DNA from: JABFRJ01 sp031374735
Lineage (GTDB): Bacteria; Pseudomonadota; Alphaproteobacteria; Rhizobiales; Hyphomicrobiaceae
Reading direction: 5' to 3'
Length of the DNA: 64,000 bases
Assembly (NCBI GenBank): GCA_031374735.1
Contig: JANMGQ010000030.1
Span: 1-64,000 of the forward strand
The translations under genes were made by a program, and so were the position numbers. Shown here piece after piece: positions 46,047 through 61,704 of the stretch (positions are counted from its first letter, which is position 1; each line of letters starts with the position of its first letter). The notes beneath the pieces are model-generated. The model made no database searches. It saw only the letters and a program-made list of their open reading frames with translations, and was not told the origin of the DNA.

Positions 46047-46829
46047 CTATTTCACGTGCTTGCGGAAGTTCGGCTTGCGCTTTTCCTTCAGCGCATTGAC
46101 GCCTTCGCGGGACTCTTCGGTGTCGTAGTAGAGTTTCAGCGCGTACATCCCCATGCCCGCGATGCCGGCCTGATGGGCTGTGTCCATGTTGAACGACTTC
46201 TTGGCGATGGCGATGGCTGTCGGGCTGCGCTCGCACAGTTCCTCGCCCCAGCGCTGCACTTCGGCGTCGAGCTGATCGTGCGGGACGCACACGTTGGCGA
46301 GCCCCATGGCGACGGCTTCAGCGCCCGAATAACGACGACACATGTACCACATTTCGCGGGCTTTCTTCTCGCCCACGACACGCGCAAGGAACGCAGTCCC
46401 ATAGCCTGGATCGACCGATCCCATCTTCGGGCCGACCTGGCCGAATTGGGCCTTCTCCGAGCAGATGGTCAGATCGCAGATCGTGCACAGCACGTTGCCG
46501 CCGCCGATGGCGAAGCCCTGCACACGTGCAATGACGGGCTTCGGTACATCGCGGATGGCTGTGTGCAGCTCTTCCATCGGCAGGCCGATGGTACCGCGGC
46601 CGTCGTAGTTGCCCTCGTGCGCCGATTGATCACCGCCCGTGCAGAACGCGCGGTCGCCAGCACCCGCCAACACGATGGCGCCAACCGACTTGTCGTATCC
46701 AGCCTTGTTGAGCGCCTTGATGAGCTCGTCACAGGTCTGGCCGCGGAACGCATTCATCTTGTCGGAGCGATTGATCGTGATCCAGGCGACGCCGTTGCGG
46801 ACCTCGTAGAGGATGTCCTGGAAGGTCAT
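46047..46829 (-). CDS. badI: 2-ketocyclohexanecarboxyl-CoA hydrolase
   Basis: A 260-residue member of the enoyl-CoA hydratase/crotonase family that cleaves 2-ketocyclohexanecarboxyl-CoA to pimelyl-CoA, the ring-opening step in cyclohexanecarboxylate and benzoate degradation. The stretch NRSDKMNAFRGQTCDELIKA, the oxyanion-hole region FCTGGDQSAHEGNYDG and the C-terminal DTAHQAGIAGMGMYALKLYY are closely like R. palustris BadI as I recall it. An AGGAG site lies before the ATG at 46829. Operon order badH-badI-aliB on the minus strand. Confidence 0.9.
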   Translation of the reverse strand: MTFQDILYEVRNGVAWITINRSDKMNAFRGQTCDELIKALNKAGYDKSVGAIVLAGAGDRAFCTGGDQSAHEGNYDGRGTIGLPMEELHTAIRDVPKPVIARVQGFAIGGGNVLCTICDLTICSEKAQFGQVGPKMGSVDPGYGTAFLARVVGEKKAREMWYMCRRYSGAEAVAMGLANVCVPHDQLDAEVQRWGEELCERSPTAIAIAKKSFNMDTAHQAGIAGMGMYALKLYYDTEESREGVNALKEKRKPNFRKHVK

Positions 46830-46852
46830 GTGGTGTGCTCCTGAAGCGGGAG

Positions 46853-46923
46853 TGGGGAGTCGGGCGTGGTGAGCCGAGTTGAGCTGAACCGCATCGCGCG
46901 ACTCACCACGCCCGACTCCCCAT
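46853..46923. repeat. Perfect 20-bp inverted repeat between badH and badI
   Basis: GGGGAGTCGGGCGTGGTGAG at 46853-46872 and its exact reverse complement at 46904-46923, with a 31-nt loop. It fills the intergenic space completely and could act as an RNA hairpin that stabilises or attenuates the badH transcript before badI. No T-run follows. Confidence 0.8.
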
Positions 46924-46924
46924 T

Positions 46925-47692
46925 TCAGCCAGCCATCGTCAGCCCACCCGATACGCTCAGCACCTGGCCGGTGATGTAGCCAGCATCGTCGCTGGCGAAG
47001 AACAGGATGGCGCCGGGAAGATCGTCGGGCTGGGCGATGCGGCCGAGCGGGATGGAGCGACGGAACGCTTCCTCCAGCTTTACGGGGTCGCCCGCGCCTT
47101 CCTTGTAGTCGGCAAACAGCGCCGTATCAGTCGGGCCGGGGCAGACGACGTTGACCGTGATGCCGTGCCGCGCATGTTCGCGCGCGATGGTTTTTGAGAA
47201 CGCGACCAAGCCACCCTTGCACGCGGCATAGACGGCTTCGCCCGATGAGCCGACGCGCGCCGCGTCCGAGGCGATGTTGATGATGCGACCGGCCTTGCGC
47301 GCGACCATCCCCGGCAGGACCGCGTGATGCATGTGCAGCGCGCCGGTCAGGTTGATGGCGATCAGGCGCTCCCAGTCTAGCGGCTGCGTCTTTGTGAAGG
47401 GCTTGAAGATATCCCAGCCGGCGTTGTTGACGAGCACGTCGATGGCGCCAAGTTTCTCCGTGGTGGCCGCGACAGCCGCATCGACCTCGTCACGTTTGGT
47501 GATGTCACAGGCGAGAGCCAGGGCGACGCCGCCAGCCGCTTCAATCGCTTTCGCAGTGACCTTGGCGGCATCGAGATTGCGATCGAGGACGGAAACCTGC
47601 GCGCCTGCCGCCGCGAACCGGCGGCAAGTTGCGCCGCCGATGCCGCCACCGCCGCCTGTGACCATGATCGTCTTGGATTGGAGACCGCGCAT
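46925..47692 (-). CDS. badH: 2-hydroxycyclohexanecarboxyl-CoA dehydrogenase
   Basis: A 255-residue SDR that oxidises 2-hydroxycyclohexanecarboxyl-CoA to the 2-keto compound used by BadI. Cofactor motif TGGGGGIG, NNAG at VLVNNAGWD, catalytic YAACK in the active-site loop. The N-terminus MRGLQSKTIMVTGGGGGIGG agrees with the BadH group and the badI neighbour fixes the assignment. The start at 47692 has an excellent AGGAGG site. Transcription runs away from badR. Confidence 0.88.
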   Translation of the reverse strand: MRGLQSKTIMVTGGGGGIGGATCRRFAAAGAQVSVLDRNLDAAKVTAKAIEAAGGVALALACDITKRDEVDAAVAATTEKLGAIDVLVNNAGWDIFKPFTKTQPLDWERLIAINLTGALHMHHAVLPGMVARKAGRIINIASDAARVGSSGEAVYAACKGGLVAFSKTIAREHARHGITVNVVCPGPTDTALFADYKEGAGDPVKLEEAFRRSIPLGRIAQPDDLPGAILFFASDDAGYITGQVLSVSGGLTMAG

Positions 47693-47739
47693 GCGAGCGC
47701 CTCCTGATGCAATGCCGGATTTCCGAGCTGGCCTTGGTT

Positions 47740-47761
47740 ATGCATCAGTCCTATGATGCAT
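47740..47761. promoter_or_regulatory. Probable BadR operator: perfect inverted repeat
   Basis: ATGCATCA-GTCCTA-TGATGCAT lies between the divergent badH and badR starts, 48 bp from badH and 34 bp from badR. It is a perfect two-fold symmetric site of MarR-operator size. A half-site TGATGCA occurs again at 47705-47711. The position lets one dimer control both directions. Confidence 0.75.
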
Positions 47762-47794
47762 TTAGGGATGCGTCAACGCGCTGACGGAAAATAA

Positions 47795-48298
47795 ATGACC
47801 TCGACAATCCAGCTTGCAGCACCTGGCCAGCTTGCAGCACCTGGCAGCTCGGCAGACGCCGGCGACATCGCCAATCGCCTATTTTTCAAGCTGTATCAGG
47901 CATCAAACCTGATGCACAAGGAGGGCACGAACGCCGTAAGTGCCTTTGGGGCGACCACGCAGCAATGGGCCGTCCTCGGCGCACTCTCGAGATCGCAGGT
48001 GGCGGAACATGGATTATCCGTCAAGGAATTGATGGAATATCTGATGGTCAGCCGGCAGAGCCTCACCGCCATTCTGGATCGATTGGAGACGGCTGAGTTG
48101 ATCGATCGCAAACGAACCGAGGGTGATGGTCGCCTGCGCCACGTCCGCCTCACGAAGAAGGGCGTCAAGACATGGGCTGCCATGCGGCCCGCCATCCGAG
48201 GGTTTTACGACGCAGCCCTCGCCGACTTTTCGTTGGAGGAGAGTTACCTCCTGATGCGCCTCCTCGATCGCCTCAGCGCCGGACTGGCGAAGCTTTAA
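47795..48298 (+). CDS. badR: MarR family transcriptional regulator, BadR-like
   Basis: A 167-residue winged-helix regulator. The DNA-binding helix is in LSVKELMEYLMVSRQSLTAILDRLETAELIDR, and the wing (RTEGDGRLRHVRLTKKG) is typical for MarR. In R. palustris, BadR represses the cyclohexanecarboxylate genes and responds to a CoA intermediate of the pathway; position and orientation here are the same (divergent from badH with a symmetric operator). Identity as BadR is inferred from context. Confidence 0.8.
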   Translation: MTSTIQLAAPGQLAAPGSSADAGDIANRLFFKLYQASNLMHKEGTNAVSAFGATTQQWAVLGALSRSQVAEHGLSVKELMEYLMVSRQSLTAILDRLETAELIDRKRTEGDGRLRHVRLTKKGVKTWAAMRPAIRGFYDAALADFSLEESYLLMRLLDRLSAGLAKL

Positions 48299-48456
48299 AC
48301 GGACCATTCATTGGCCTTGGCGACATCGCGCTTTGAGAAACGGCGAATGCAATTGCGACCTATCAATGCGCGACCGCTTACGGATGACCAGCGGCCGCAA
48401 TGAGAACGCAACAAGAAACCGTCGCTTGGGGTCACCAGAACAAAGTCGCAGCGCAA

Positions 48457-48570
48457 CAGCCTGTGGCTCTGGGACATTCGAAGTTGGATACGACGGCACG
48501 CTATGCGCACGTGGCGAGCAAGGTGTTGCGCGAGGTCGAGAGCCCGCTCGACCGGTTCTCGTCGAAGCCG
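48457..48570 (+). pseudogene. C-terminal remnant of a tyrosine recombinase/integrase
   Basis: Codons from 48457 give LGHSKLDTTARYAHVASK and then REVESPLDRFSS, the final catalytic part of a phage-type integrase (LGH...TxxYxHV, with the nucleophile tyrosine in RYAHV). Everything upstream, including the remaining catalytic residues, is missing. It shows that a mobile element once ended near here. Confidence 0.65.
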
Positions 48571-48573
48571 TTG

Positions 48574-48876
48574 TCAGGTCCGCCTGTCGAGTTTGGCTTG
48601 GCAGGCTTCGAGTGGGGGATAGCAGTGATAGCACGTGTTGCGGCCGGTGACTTTGGCCTTGCACCGTTGCAGCGCCGCGACGCAGGCATTGCAGAGTGTC
48701 GCGACGGCTTTGCATTGGGCAGAGTTGACCCCGAACGTGGCACACAGGTGCGCGCCACGTCGCGGGCATTCGATTGAGGTCCGCGCGCCACCTTTGCAAC
48801 TCGGGCTTGGATAGACTTGCGCCATGGCGGGGGCTGCGACGAGGCAGGCCAAGACCAAACTGATCTGGCGGAACAT
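48574..48876 (-). CDS. Small Cys-rich exported protein
   Basis: A 100-residue protein with a clear signal peptide (MFRQISLVLACLVAAPAMA) and a mature part with nine cysteines (patterns CKGG, CPRRG, CATFG, CNACV, CYHCY), suggesting a disulfide-bonded or metal-binding periplasmic protein. I recognise no family. It overlaps the reading frame region after the integrase remnant on the other strand only by adjacency. Confidence 0.6.
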   Translation of the reverse strand: MFRQISLVLACLVAAPAMAQVYPSPSCKGGARTSIECPRRGAHLCATFGVNSAQCKAVATLCNACVAALQRCKAKVTGRNTCYHCYPPLEACQAKLDRRT

Positions 48877-48986
48877 ATGGCGCCTCTCCGGCTTCAGGAA
48901 AGTCTATCTCTACGAGGGAGCAAAATCACTGACCGATCCACCATGATCGCAATCCAGGTTAACGCCGTTTGTTGTGAGGGGTCGCC

Positions 48987-50318
48987 TCATTTGTTGGCGG
49001 AAGCCGCGGCTTTGCCTGAACGAGCCTCAAAGCGTTTCGCAAGATCGAAACTCAGCCAGCACCATAGCGCAGCCAATGGCACCGATACTGTGGCGATGCC
49101 GGCAAGTCCCATGTGCAATCCGTCTTTCCCCAGCGCGCCGAAATACCAGCCAGAGGCCGCATCGCCGCCGCGGTAGACGACGGTGTCGATGAAGTTCTGC
49201 GACTTGTATTTGTCGTCCGGTTCGACCGAGGTCCAGAGCACCTTGGCGGCCGGCGATGACAGCGAGAAATGGATCGCGCGCTCGGCCACCACAATGGCGA
49301 GGATCACCAGGAGGGTTGGTGACATCGCCAGCAGAATGTAGGCGACCAGAGCACTCGCGGGCAGCGAGGCGACCGTCAGGCCGAGGCCATAGCGCTGGAT
49401 GATCTTGGCCGTGCCGAAGATCTGCGCGGTGATGGTCAGCACACTCACGAACAAATCGACGCGCGAGAACAGCACCACGCGCGAGGTCCGATCCGGGATG
49501 GCTTCGCCGACGATGCGCAGCTGCTCTGTGTAAAAGAACGTCGACAACAGATTGGCAAGAAACACCCACAACGCAACACGCAGCAGGAACGGATCTTTCA
49601 CCACTCGCGCTGCGCCATCGAGCACCGACTGCAACATAACCGGTGGCTTCTCGTCCGTCGCTGCGTCGGCATCGCCGAACAGCTTTGGCATGGTCAGCGC
49701 GATGGCAAGGGCCAAGCCGAGGAAGCAGGCGGCGACCAGCAACAGCGTCGATGGCCCAAGCACGCGCGCAAACAGCTGCGTGATGATTGGACCGGCAAGT
49801 GCGCCGATGGTGCCACCAGCCGCGATGACGCCGTACAGGCGCTTGGCCTGCTCCGCCCGCCAGTAGGTCGCCATGACCGACCAGAACAGCGAGATGACGA
49901 ACAGATTGAACACGCTGACCCAGACGAAATAGCCCTTGGCGAGCTTCGGCGATACGTCACCATGGCCGCGTGGCATGAACAGCCAGAACGCCAGCAGCTG
50001 CAGAATAAAGAAGCCGTACACAATCGGCACGATGCGGCGGCGCGGATATGTCGACACCAGCCAGCCGAACACCGGCACGGCCAACAGCATGACCACGAAC
50101 ACATAGGTGAACACGTTCTTGAGCGCGTCCGGGTCTGCCTGCCGCAACATGGCGCCCATTTCTTCGCGCAGCGGCCGCACGATGTAATAGGCGGTAAGCA
50201 GGCAGAAGAAATACACGAACGAGGCGATCAGGCCGCGCACCTCGCCCGCCTCCAACGCGACGACTTTTTTCACCTGCCGTTCGATGCGGTCGAGCGAGGC
50301 AGCTGACATGATGGGCAC
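48987..50318 (-). CDS. MFS / Npt-type transporter-like membrane protein
   Basis: A 443-residue protein with about 12 membrane helices. The N-terminal ASFVYFFCLLTAYYIVRPLREEMG and the ATYWRAEQAKRLYGVIAAGGTIGAL segment are characteristic of a group related to Npt1/Npt2 (ATP:ADP antiporter-like) within the major facilitator fold, found in many alphaproteobacteria. The substrate is unknown. A GTG at 50318 with AAGGA 8 nt before it is preferred; the ATG at 50309 is possible. Next upstream is ndk. Confidence 0.75.
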   Translation of the reverse strand: MPIMSAASLDRIERQVKKVVALEAGEVRGLIASFVYFFCLLTAYYIVRPLREEMGAMLRQADPDALKNVFTYVFVVMLLAVPVFGWLVSTYPRRRIVPIVYGFFILQLLAFWLFMPRGHGDVSPKLAKGYFVWVSVFNLFVISLFWSVMATYWRAEQAKRLYGVIAAGGTIGALAGPIITQLFARVLGPSTLLLVAACFLGLALAIALTMPKLFGDADAATDEKPPVMLQSVLDGAARVVKDPFLLRVALWVFLANLLSTFFYTEQLRIVGEAIPDRTSRVVLFSRVDLFVSVLTITAQIFGTAKIIQRYGLGLTVASLPASALVAYILLAMSPTLLVILAIVVAERAIHFSLSSPAAKVLWTSVEPDDKYKSQNFIDTVVYRGGDAASGWYFGALGKDGLHMGLAGIATVSVPLAALWCWLSFDLAKRFEARSGKAAASANK

Positions 50319-50456
50319 GGGCGCAGTCCTTAGTCAGGCCGTGGCCGCTTGGGCTCGGGCAGCTGAGGCCGTTCTGTAAAACGAAACGGCCCGCGGCTGA
50401 GACAGCCACGAGCCGATTGTAGCATTTTAAGGGGCTGACGGATCAACCAAGACGCA

Positions 50457-50879
50457 TCAACCGACGATTTCGTCGAGGCGGAAGTTCATCGCGATTTCAC
50501 GCGCGGCAGCCGCTGGGCTATCAGAACCGTGCGAGGAATTCTCGCCCATGGAGAGCGCGAACAGCTTGCGGATGGTGCCGTCCTTGGCTTCCTTCGGATC
50601 GGTCGCGCCCATGACATCGCGATACTTGGCGATGGCGCCGTCGCCCTCGAGGACCTGGAGAACAATGGGACCGGAAGTCATGAACGCGCACAGTTCGCCG
50701 TAGAACGGACGGGCGGCGTGTTCTTCATAGAATGCCTGTGCCTGAGCTTTGGTCCAGTGCACGCGCTTCTGGGCGACGATGCGCAGGCCGGCCTTCTCGA
50801 TAACGGCGTTGATGGCGCCGGTGAGATTGCGCTTGGTTGCGTCTGGCTTCAGGATCGAGAACGTGCGTTCGATGGCCAT
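50457..50879 (-). CDS. ndk: Nucleoside diphosphate kinase
   Basis: A 140-residue enzyme that transfers the gamma-phosphate from ATP to nucleoside diphosphates via a phosphohistidine. The catalytic histidine is H117 in ENSSHGSDSPAAAAREI, and ERTFSILKPDATKRNLTG at the start is the nucleotide-binding beginning. The ATG at 50879 has GGAGAGG upstream; the frame further upstream is unsupported. It lies after the rpoC terminator, with its own promoter. Confidence 0.95.
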   Translation of the reverse strand: MAIERTFSILKPDATKRNLTGAINAVIEKAGLRIVAQKRVHWTKAQAQAFYEEHAARPFYGELCAFMTSGPIVLQVLEGDGAIAKYRDVMGATDPKEAKDGTIRKLFALSMGENSSHGSDSPAAAAREIAMNFRLDEIVG

Positions 50880-50978
50880 CGGGCCTCTCCGTTTCTGGCT
50901 GTGGGATGAATGGCGCGGCTTATAGACGGTTGAGGGTGCGATGCAAGGCGGCGTCGATCGGCGAGCGTAAGCGACACG

Positions 50979-51012
50979 ACAACACCCCGGAAACGACGTT
51001 CCGGGGTGTTGT
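50979..51012 (-). terminator. Rho-independent terminator downstream of rpoC
   Basis: A perfect 14-bp stem ACAACACCCCGGAA / TTCCGGGGTGTTGT with a 6-nt loop, 29 bp past the rpoC stop. The T-rich tail is better on the plus strand (TTTCATTC) than on the minus; it ends the secE-to-rpoC cluster. Confidence 0.75.
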
Positions 51013-51040
51013 TTCATTCAGGCCTGCAAAAGCTTGCAGA

Positions 51041-55276
<4,236 letters not shown>

Positions 55277-55376
55277 CGGGTCTCTCCTGTTGGCGCGTTA
55301 CTGTGAGGCAGACAGTGAGCGCCGGGATACGTGTTCGGTTGTCAGCCCGGTTTCTCGGGCGAAGTTGGCGGGTCGG

Positions 55377-55679
55377 TTATTCGGCAGCTTGAGGCGTGGT
55401 CATTGGCGTGGCTGTGTCCGGTACCCGGACCAAGATAACTTCTGCAGCATCGGCGAAATCATCCTGGCAATGCGGATCTCCACGGAGAGCCGCTTCGGAG
55501 CGAAACGGAGGCAGCCGCTCGCCCGTGTCCGCCATACCCCACAAATGCAGTGCAAGTGCTTCCTGCGCATTTGCGAGCAACTCGTCCCTCGAGTCGGCCG
55601 CCGAGACACAGCCAGGCAGGTCGGGAAAGGAAATGCCCCAGGCGCCGTTCTCTCGATGAATGACAGCAACGATTTGCAT
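55377..55679 (-). CDS. hicB: HicB family antitoxin
   Basis: A 100-residue protein with the HicB fold: MQIVAVIHRENGAWGISFPDLPGC is the beta-strand region with the PDLPGC motif, followed by ADSRDELLANAQEALALHL. It should neutralise HicA. A strong AAGGAGAG site precedes the ATG at 55679. No DNA-binding (HTH) C-terminus is evident. It follows hicA by 44 bp and lies 100 bp before rpoC. Confidence 0.8.
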   Translation of the reverse strand: MQIVAVIHRENGAWGISFPDLPGCVSAADSRDELLANAQEALALHLWGMADTGERLPPFRSEAALRGDPHCQDDFADAAEVILVRVPDTATPMTTPQAAE

Positions 55680-55723
55680 AGGTCGCTCTCCTTTAGGGCT
55701 TAGGTCGTCCCAAACCGGCTTGC

Positions 55724-55894
55724 TTAAAGATACTTCGTACTCCGCAGCGTGCCGGCGGGAATGTCCTGTTTTGGATGCGGGACCGTGACCGTACCGGGTT
55801 TTGTCGGATGACGAAAATGATGGTGACTGCCTTTCACCCTTACTTCTCGCCATCCGTCCAGCTCCAAGCGTCTGATCACGTCCTGACTTCGCAT
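55724..55894 (-). CDS. hicA: HicA family toxin, C-terminus frameshifted
   Basis: A 56-residue mRNA-interferase-type toxin. Catalytic region VKGSHHHFRHP with H24, then TVTVPHPKQDIPAGTLRS. The usual continuation is SIFKQAGL: here it is replaced by TKYL and a stop because of 7 extra bases (ACGAAGT) at about 55729-55745; skipping those 7 bases restores SIFKQAGLGRPKP and a stop at 55693, just before hicB. The final helix of the fold is therefore lost and the toxin may be inactive. It begins 35 bp after the rpoB stop. Confidence 0.75.
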   Translation of the reverse strand: MRSQDVIRRLELDGWREVRVKGSHHHFRHPTKPGTVTVPHPKQDIPAGTLRSTKYL

Positions 55895-55929
55895 CGAAGT
55901 CGCCCCCAGTCAGGATCGTTTTGGCGGCA

Positions 55930-60110
<4,181 letters not shown>

Positions 60111-60217
60111 GTCGGGTCCCTTTGCTCATTGGGGCTCGTGAGCCGGAATTCTCGACAGCCGGGGCAATTGCGCCGCTCACAGCCGTCTTGAATTTCGTCC
60201 CGTCACCCACTCCAGAA

Positions 60218-60276
60218 ACGGTTTACCGGAGGCCCCGGAACGGCATGCGTGCCGCTCGGAGCCTCCGGAAAACCGT
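60218..60276 (-). promoter_or_regulatory. Long hairpin (attenuator) between rplL and rpoB
   Basis: A stem of about 27 bp, ACGGTTTaCCGGAGGCcCCG...CGGCA facing TGCCG...CGGaGCCTCCGGaAAACCGT, with a 4-nt loop TGCG. It lies 108 bp upstream of rpoB. A partial terminator at this place in E. coli lowers rpoBC transcription relative to rplJL; a similar role is inferred. Confidence 0.75.
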
Positions 60277-60280
60277 CGTC

Positions 60281-60352
60281 TAGCGAGTTGTAAGTTGCGA
60301 ATTGCGAGTTGGGACACGCCCTATTCGCAACTCGCAACTCGCTATTCGCACG
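60281..60352. repeat. Imperfect inverted repeat just after rplL
   Basis: TAGCGAGTTGTAAGTTGCGAAT at 60281-60302 faces ATTCGCAACTCGCAACTCGCTA at 60331-60352 (about 19 of 22 positions), and each arm also contains a GAGTTGCGA-type sub-repeat. It lies just before the rplL stop side of the rplL-rpoB gap. Confidence 0.65.
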
Positions 60353-60354
60353 TC

Positions 60355-60723
60355 TTACTTCAGCTCGACCTTGGCGCCCTGGTCTTCAAGCTGCTTCTTC
60401 ATCTTGGCGGCGTCTTCCTTGGACACGCCTTCCTTGACGGTCTTGTTGCCGGCTTCGACGAGGTCCTTGGCTTCCTTCAGCCCGAGACCCGTGATCGTGC
60501 GGATTTCCTTGATCACGTTGATCTTCTTTTCGCCGCCCGAGACGAGCACGACGGTGAATTCGGTCTGAGCTTCAGCAGCCGGAGCTGCGGCCGCGGCGGC
60601 CGGAGCGGCAACAGCAGCAGCAGCCGAGACGCCCCACTTCTCTTCCAGCATCTTGGCAAGTTCAGAGGCCTGCAGGACGGTCAGCTTCGACAGGTCGTCG
60701 ACGATTTTTGCGAGATCGGACAT
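60355..60723 (-). CDS. rplL: 50S ribosomal protein L7/L12
   Basis: A 122-residue stalk protein, present as dimers on L10. The N-terminal dimerisation part ends in a flexible Ala-rich hinge (VAAPAAAAAAPAA), then the C-terminal domain with TEFTVVLVSGGEKKINVIK and GLGLKEAKDLVE, which binds translation factors. Length and sequence are regular. Confidence 0.97.
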   Translation of the reverse strand: MSDLAKIVDDLSKLTVLQASELAKMLEEKWGVSAAAAVAAPAAAAAAPAAEAQTEFTVVLVSGGEKKINVIKEIRTITGLGLKEAKDLVEAGNKTVKEGVSKEDAAKMKKQLEDQGAKVELK

Positions 60724-60783
60724 TGTGGTTCTCTTTCAGTCAGGTTGGTTCGAACGTTCTGTTCGGGATGATATGGATGCGCA

Positions 60784-61320
60784 TCAAGCTGCAGGAGGAG
60801 TTCCTGCGGCTTCGCCCTTGGCACCTTGCGCGTGAACGACACGAGCGAGCTGGGCTCCCGGTTCTGCAATCGTGCGGACGATCTTGGTCGCCGGCGCGTT
60901 GAGAAGACCGATCAGCTTGGCACGCAGCTCGTCGAGCGACGGCAGGCTTGCAAGCGCTTTGACGCCGTTGGCATCGAGGACCGTCGAGTCCATAACGCCG
61001 CCGAGGATTGCGAGCTTGTCGTTCCCCTTGGCATAGTCATTGACGGCTTTGGCCGCGGCCACCGGATCCTTCGAAAAGGCCAGGATAACCGGACCTTTCA
61101 GTAGGGGGATGATGCCCTCTGCCTTCGTGCCTTTCAGCGCGAGCGCTGTGAGCTTGTTTTTGGCGACCTTCACGGTTCCGCCGGCGGCTTTCACCTTCCG
61201 ACGGAGATCCGCGGCCTGCGCCGCTACAAGCCCCTTATTGTGGGCCACGACGACTGTACCCGTGTTTTTCAACTGGGTGTTCAGCGACGTGATGAGCGCG
61301 GCTTTCGCGGCTCTATCCAC
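60784..61320 (-). CDS. rplJ: 50S ribosomal protein L10
   Basis: A 178-residue stalk base protein. Family elements include GTVVVAHNKGL, AAGGTVKVAKNKL and KGPVILAF. A GTG at 61320 starts VDRAAKAAL, the usual beginning, with a GGAG site 8 nt before it; the ATG at 61341 would place that site inside the gene, so GTG is preferred. Upstream lies the leader used for autogenous control. Confidence 0.95.
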   Translation of the reverse strand: MDRAAKAALITSLNTQLKNTGTVVVAHNKGLVAAQAADLRRKVKAAGGTVKVAKNKLTALALKGTKAEGIIPLLKGPVILAFSKDPVAAAKAVNDYAKGNDKLAILGGVMDSTVLDANGVKALASLPSLDELRAKLIGLLNAPATKIVRTIAEPGAQLARVVHAQGAKGEAAGTPPAA

Positions 61321-61329
61321 TTGGCTTAC

Positions 61330-61580
61330 TCCGAATTGCATCGGGCAGATGCCCGACGCGGGTTGCACCTTGTCAGGACGCGGCACTTGCGTGTCGCAGC
61401 CCAACGCTCAGGAACCTGTCCCGACCGCGCTGGCCTCTTGCGAGGCCGACACGATGCAGTCCCAGAAGTTCGAACCGACCGACTGGAATTTCTTCCCGCG
61501 CGCTGGCTCGGCTTTTGTCTATGCAGGCCCGCACGATCTTTCGCGGTTTGTGGCTCACGCCACCTGCAATCTCGGACAGG
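61330..61580 (-). promoter_or_regulatory. L10 leader region
   Basis: The roughly 250 nt before rplJ have no gene and, on the minus strand, contain conserved-looking segments of the alphaproteobacterial L10 leader (CCGAGATTGCAGGTGGCGTG, CACAAACCGCGAAAGATCG and CCTGCATAGAC). In other bacteria L10/L7-L12 binds this RNA to repress translation. Structure is not derived here. Confidence 0.6.
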
Positions 61581-61588
61581 TCTAACGT

Positions 61589-61701
61589 TGGTGTCTGACC
61601 TCGGTCAGACACCACGTTCACAGATCTCACCACTTGCCCCTGTTGCCAGGAAACAGGCGGTTAGACCTGTATTCCTGGTGTCTGACCGAGGTCAGACACC
61701 A
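61589..61701. repeat. Two copies of a 26-bp palindrome plus a hairpin between rplJ leader and rplA
   Basis: TGGTGTCTGACC-TCGGTCAGACACCA (61589-61614) and TGGTGTCTGACCGAGGTCAGACACCA (61676-61701) are both near-perfect palindromes; between them CCAGGAAACAGG faces CCTGTATTCCTGG. They stand directly after rplA and may process or terminate its transcript. This motif recurs widely in proteobacterial intergenic regions as far as I recall. Confidence 0.7.
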
Positions 61702-61704
61702 AAC

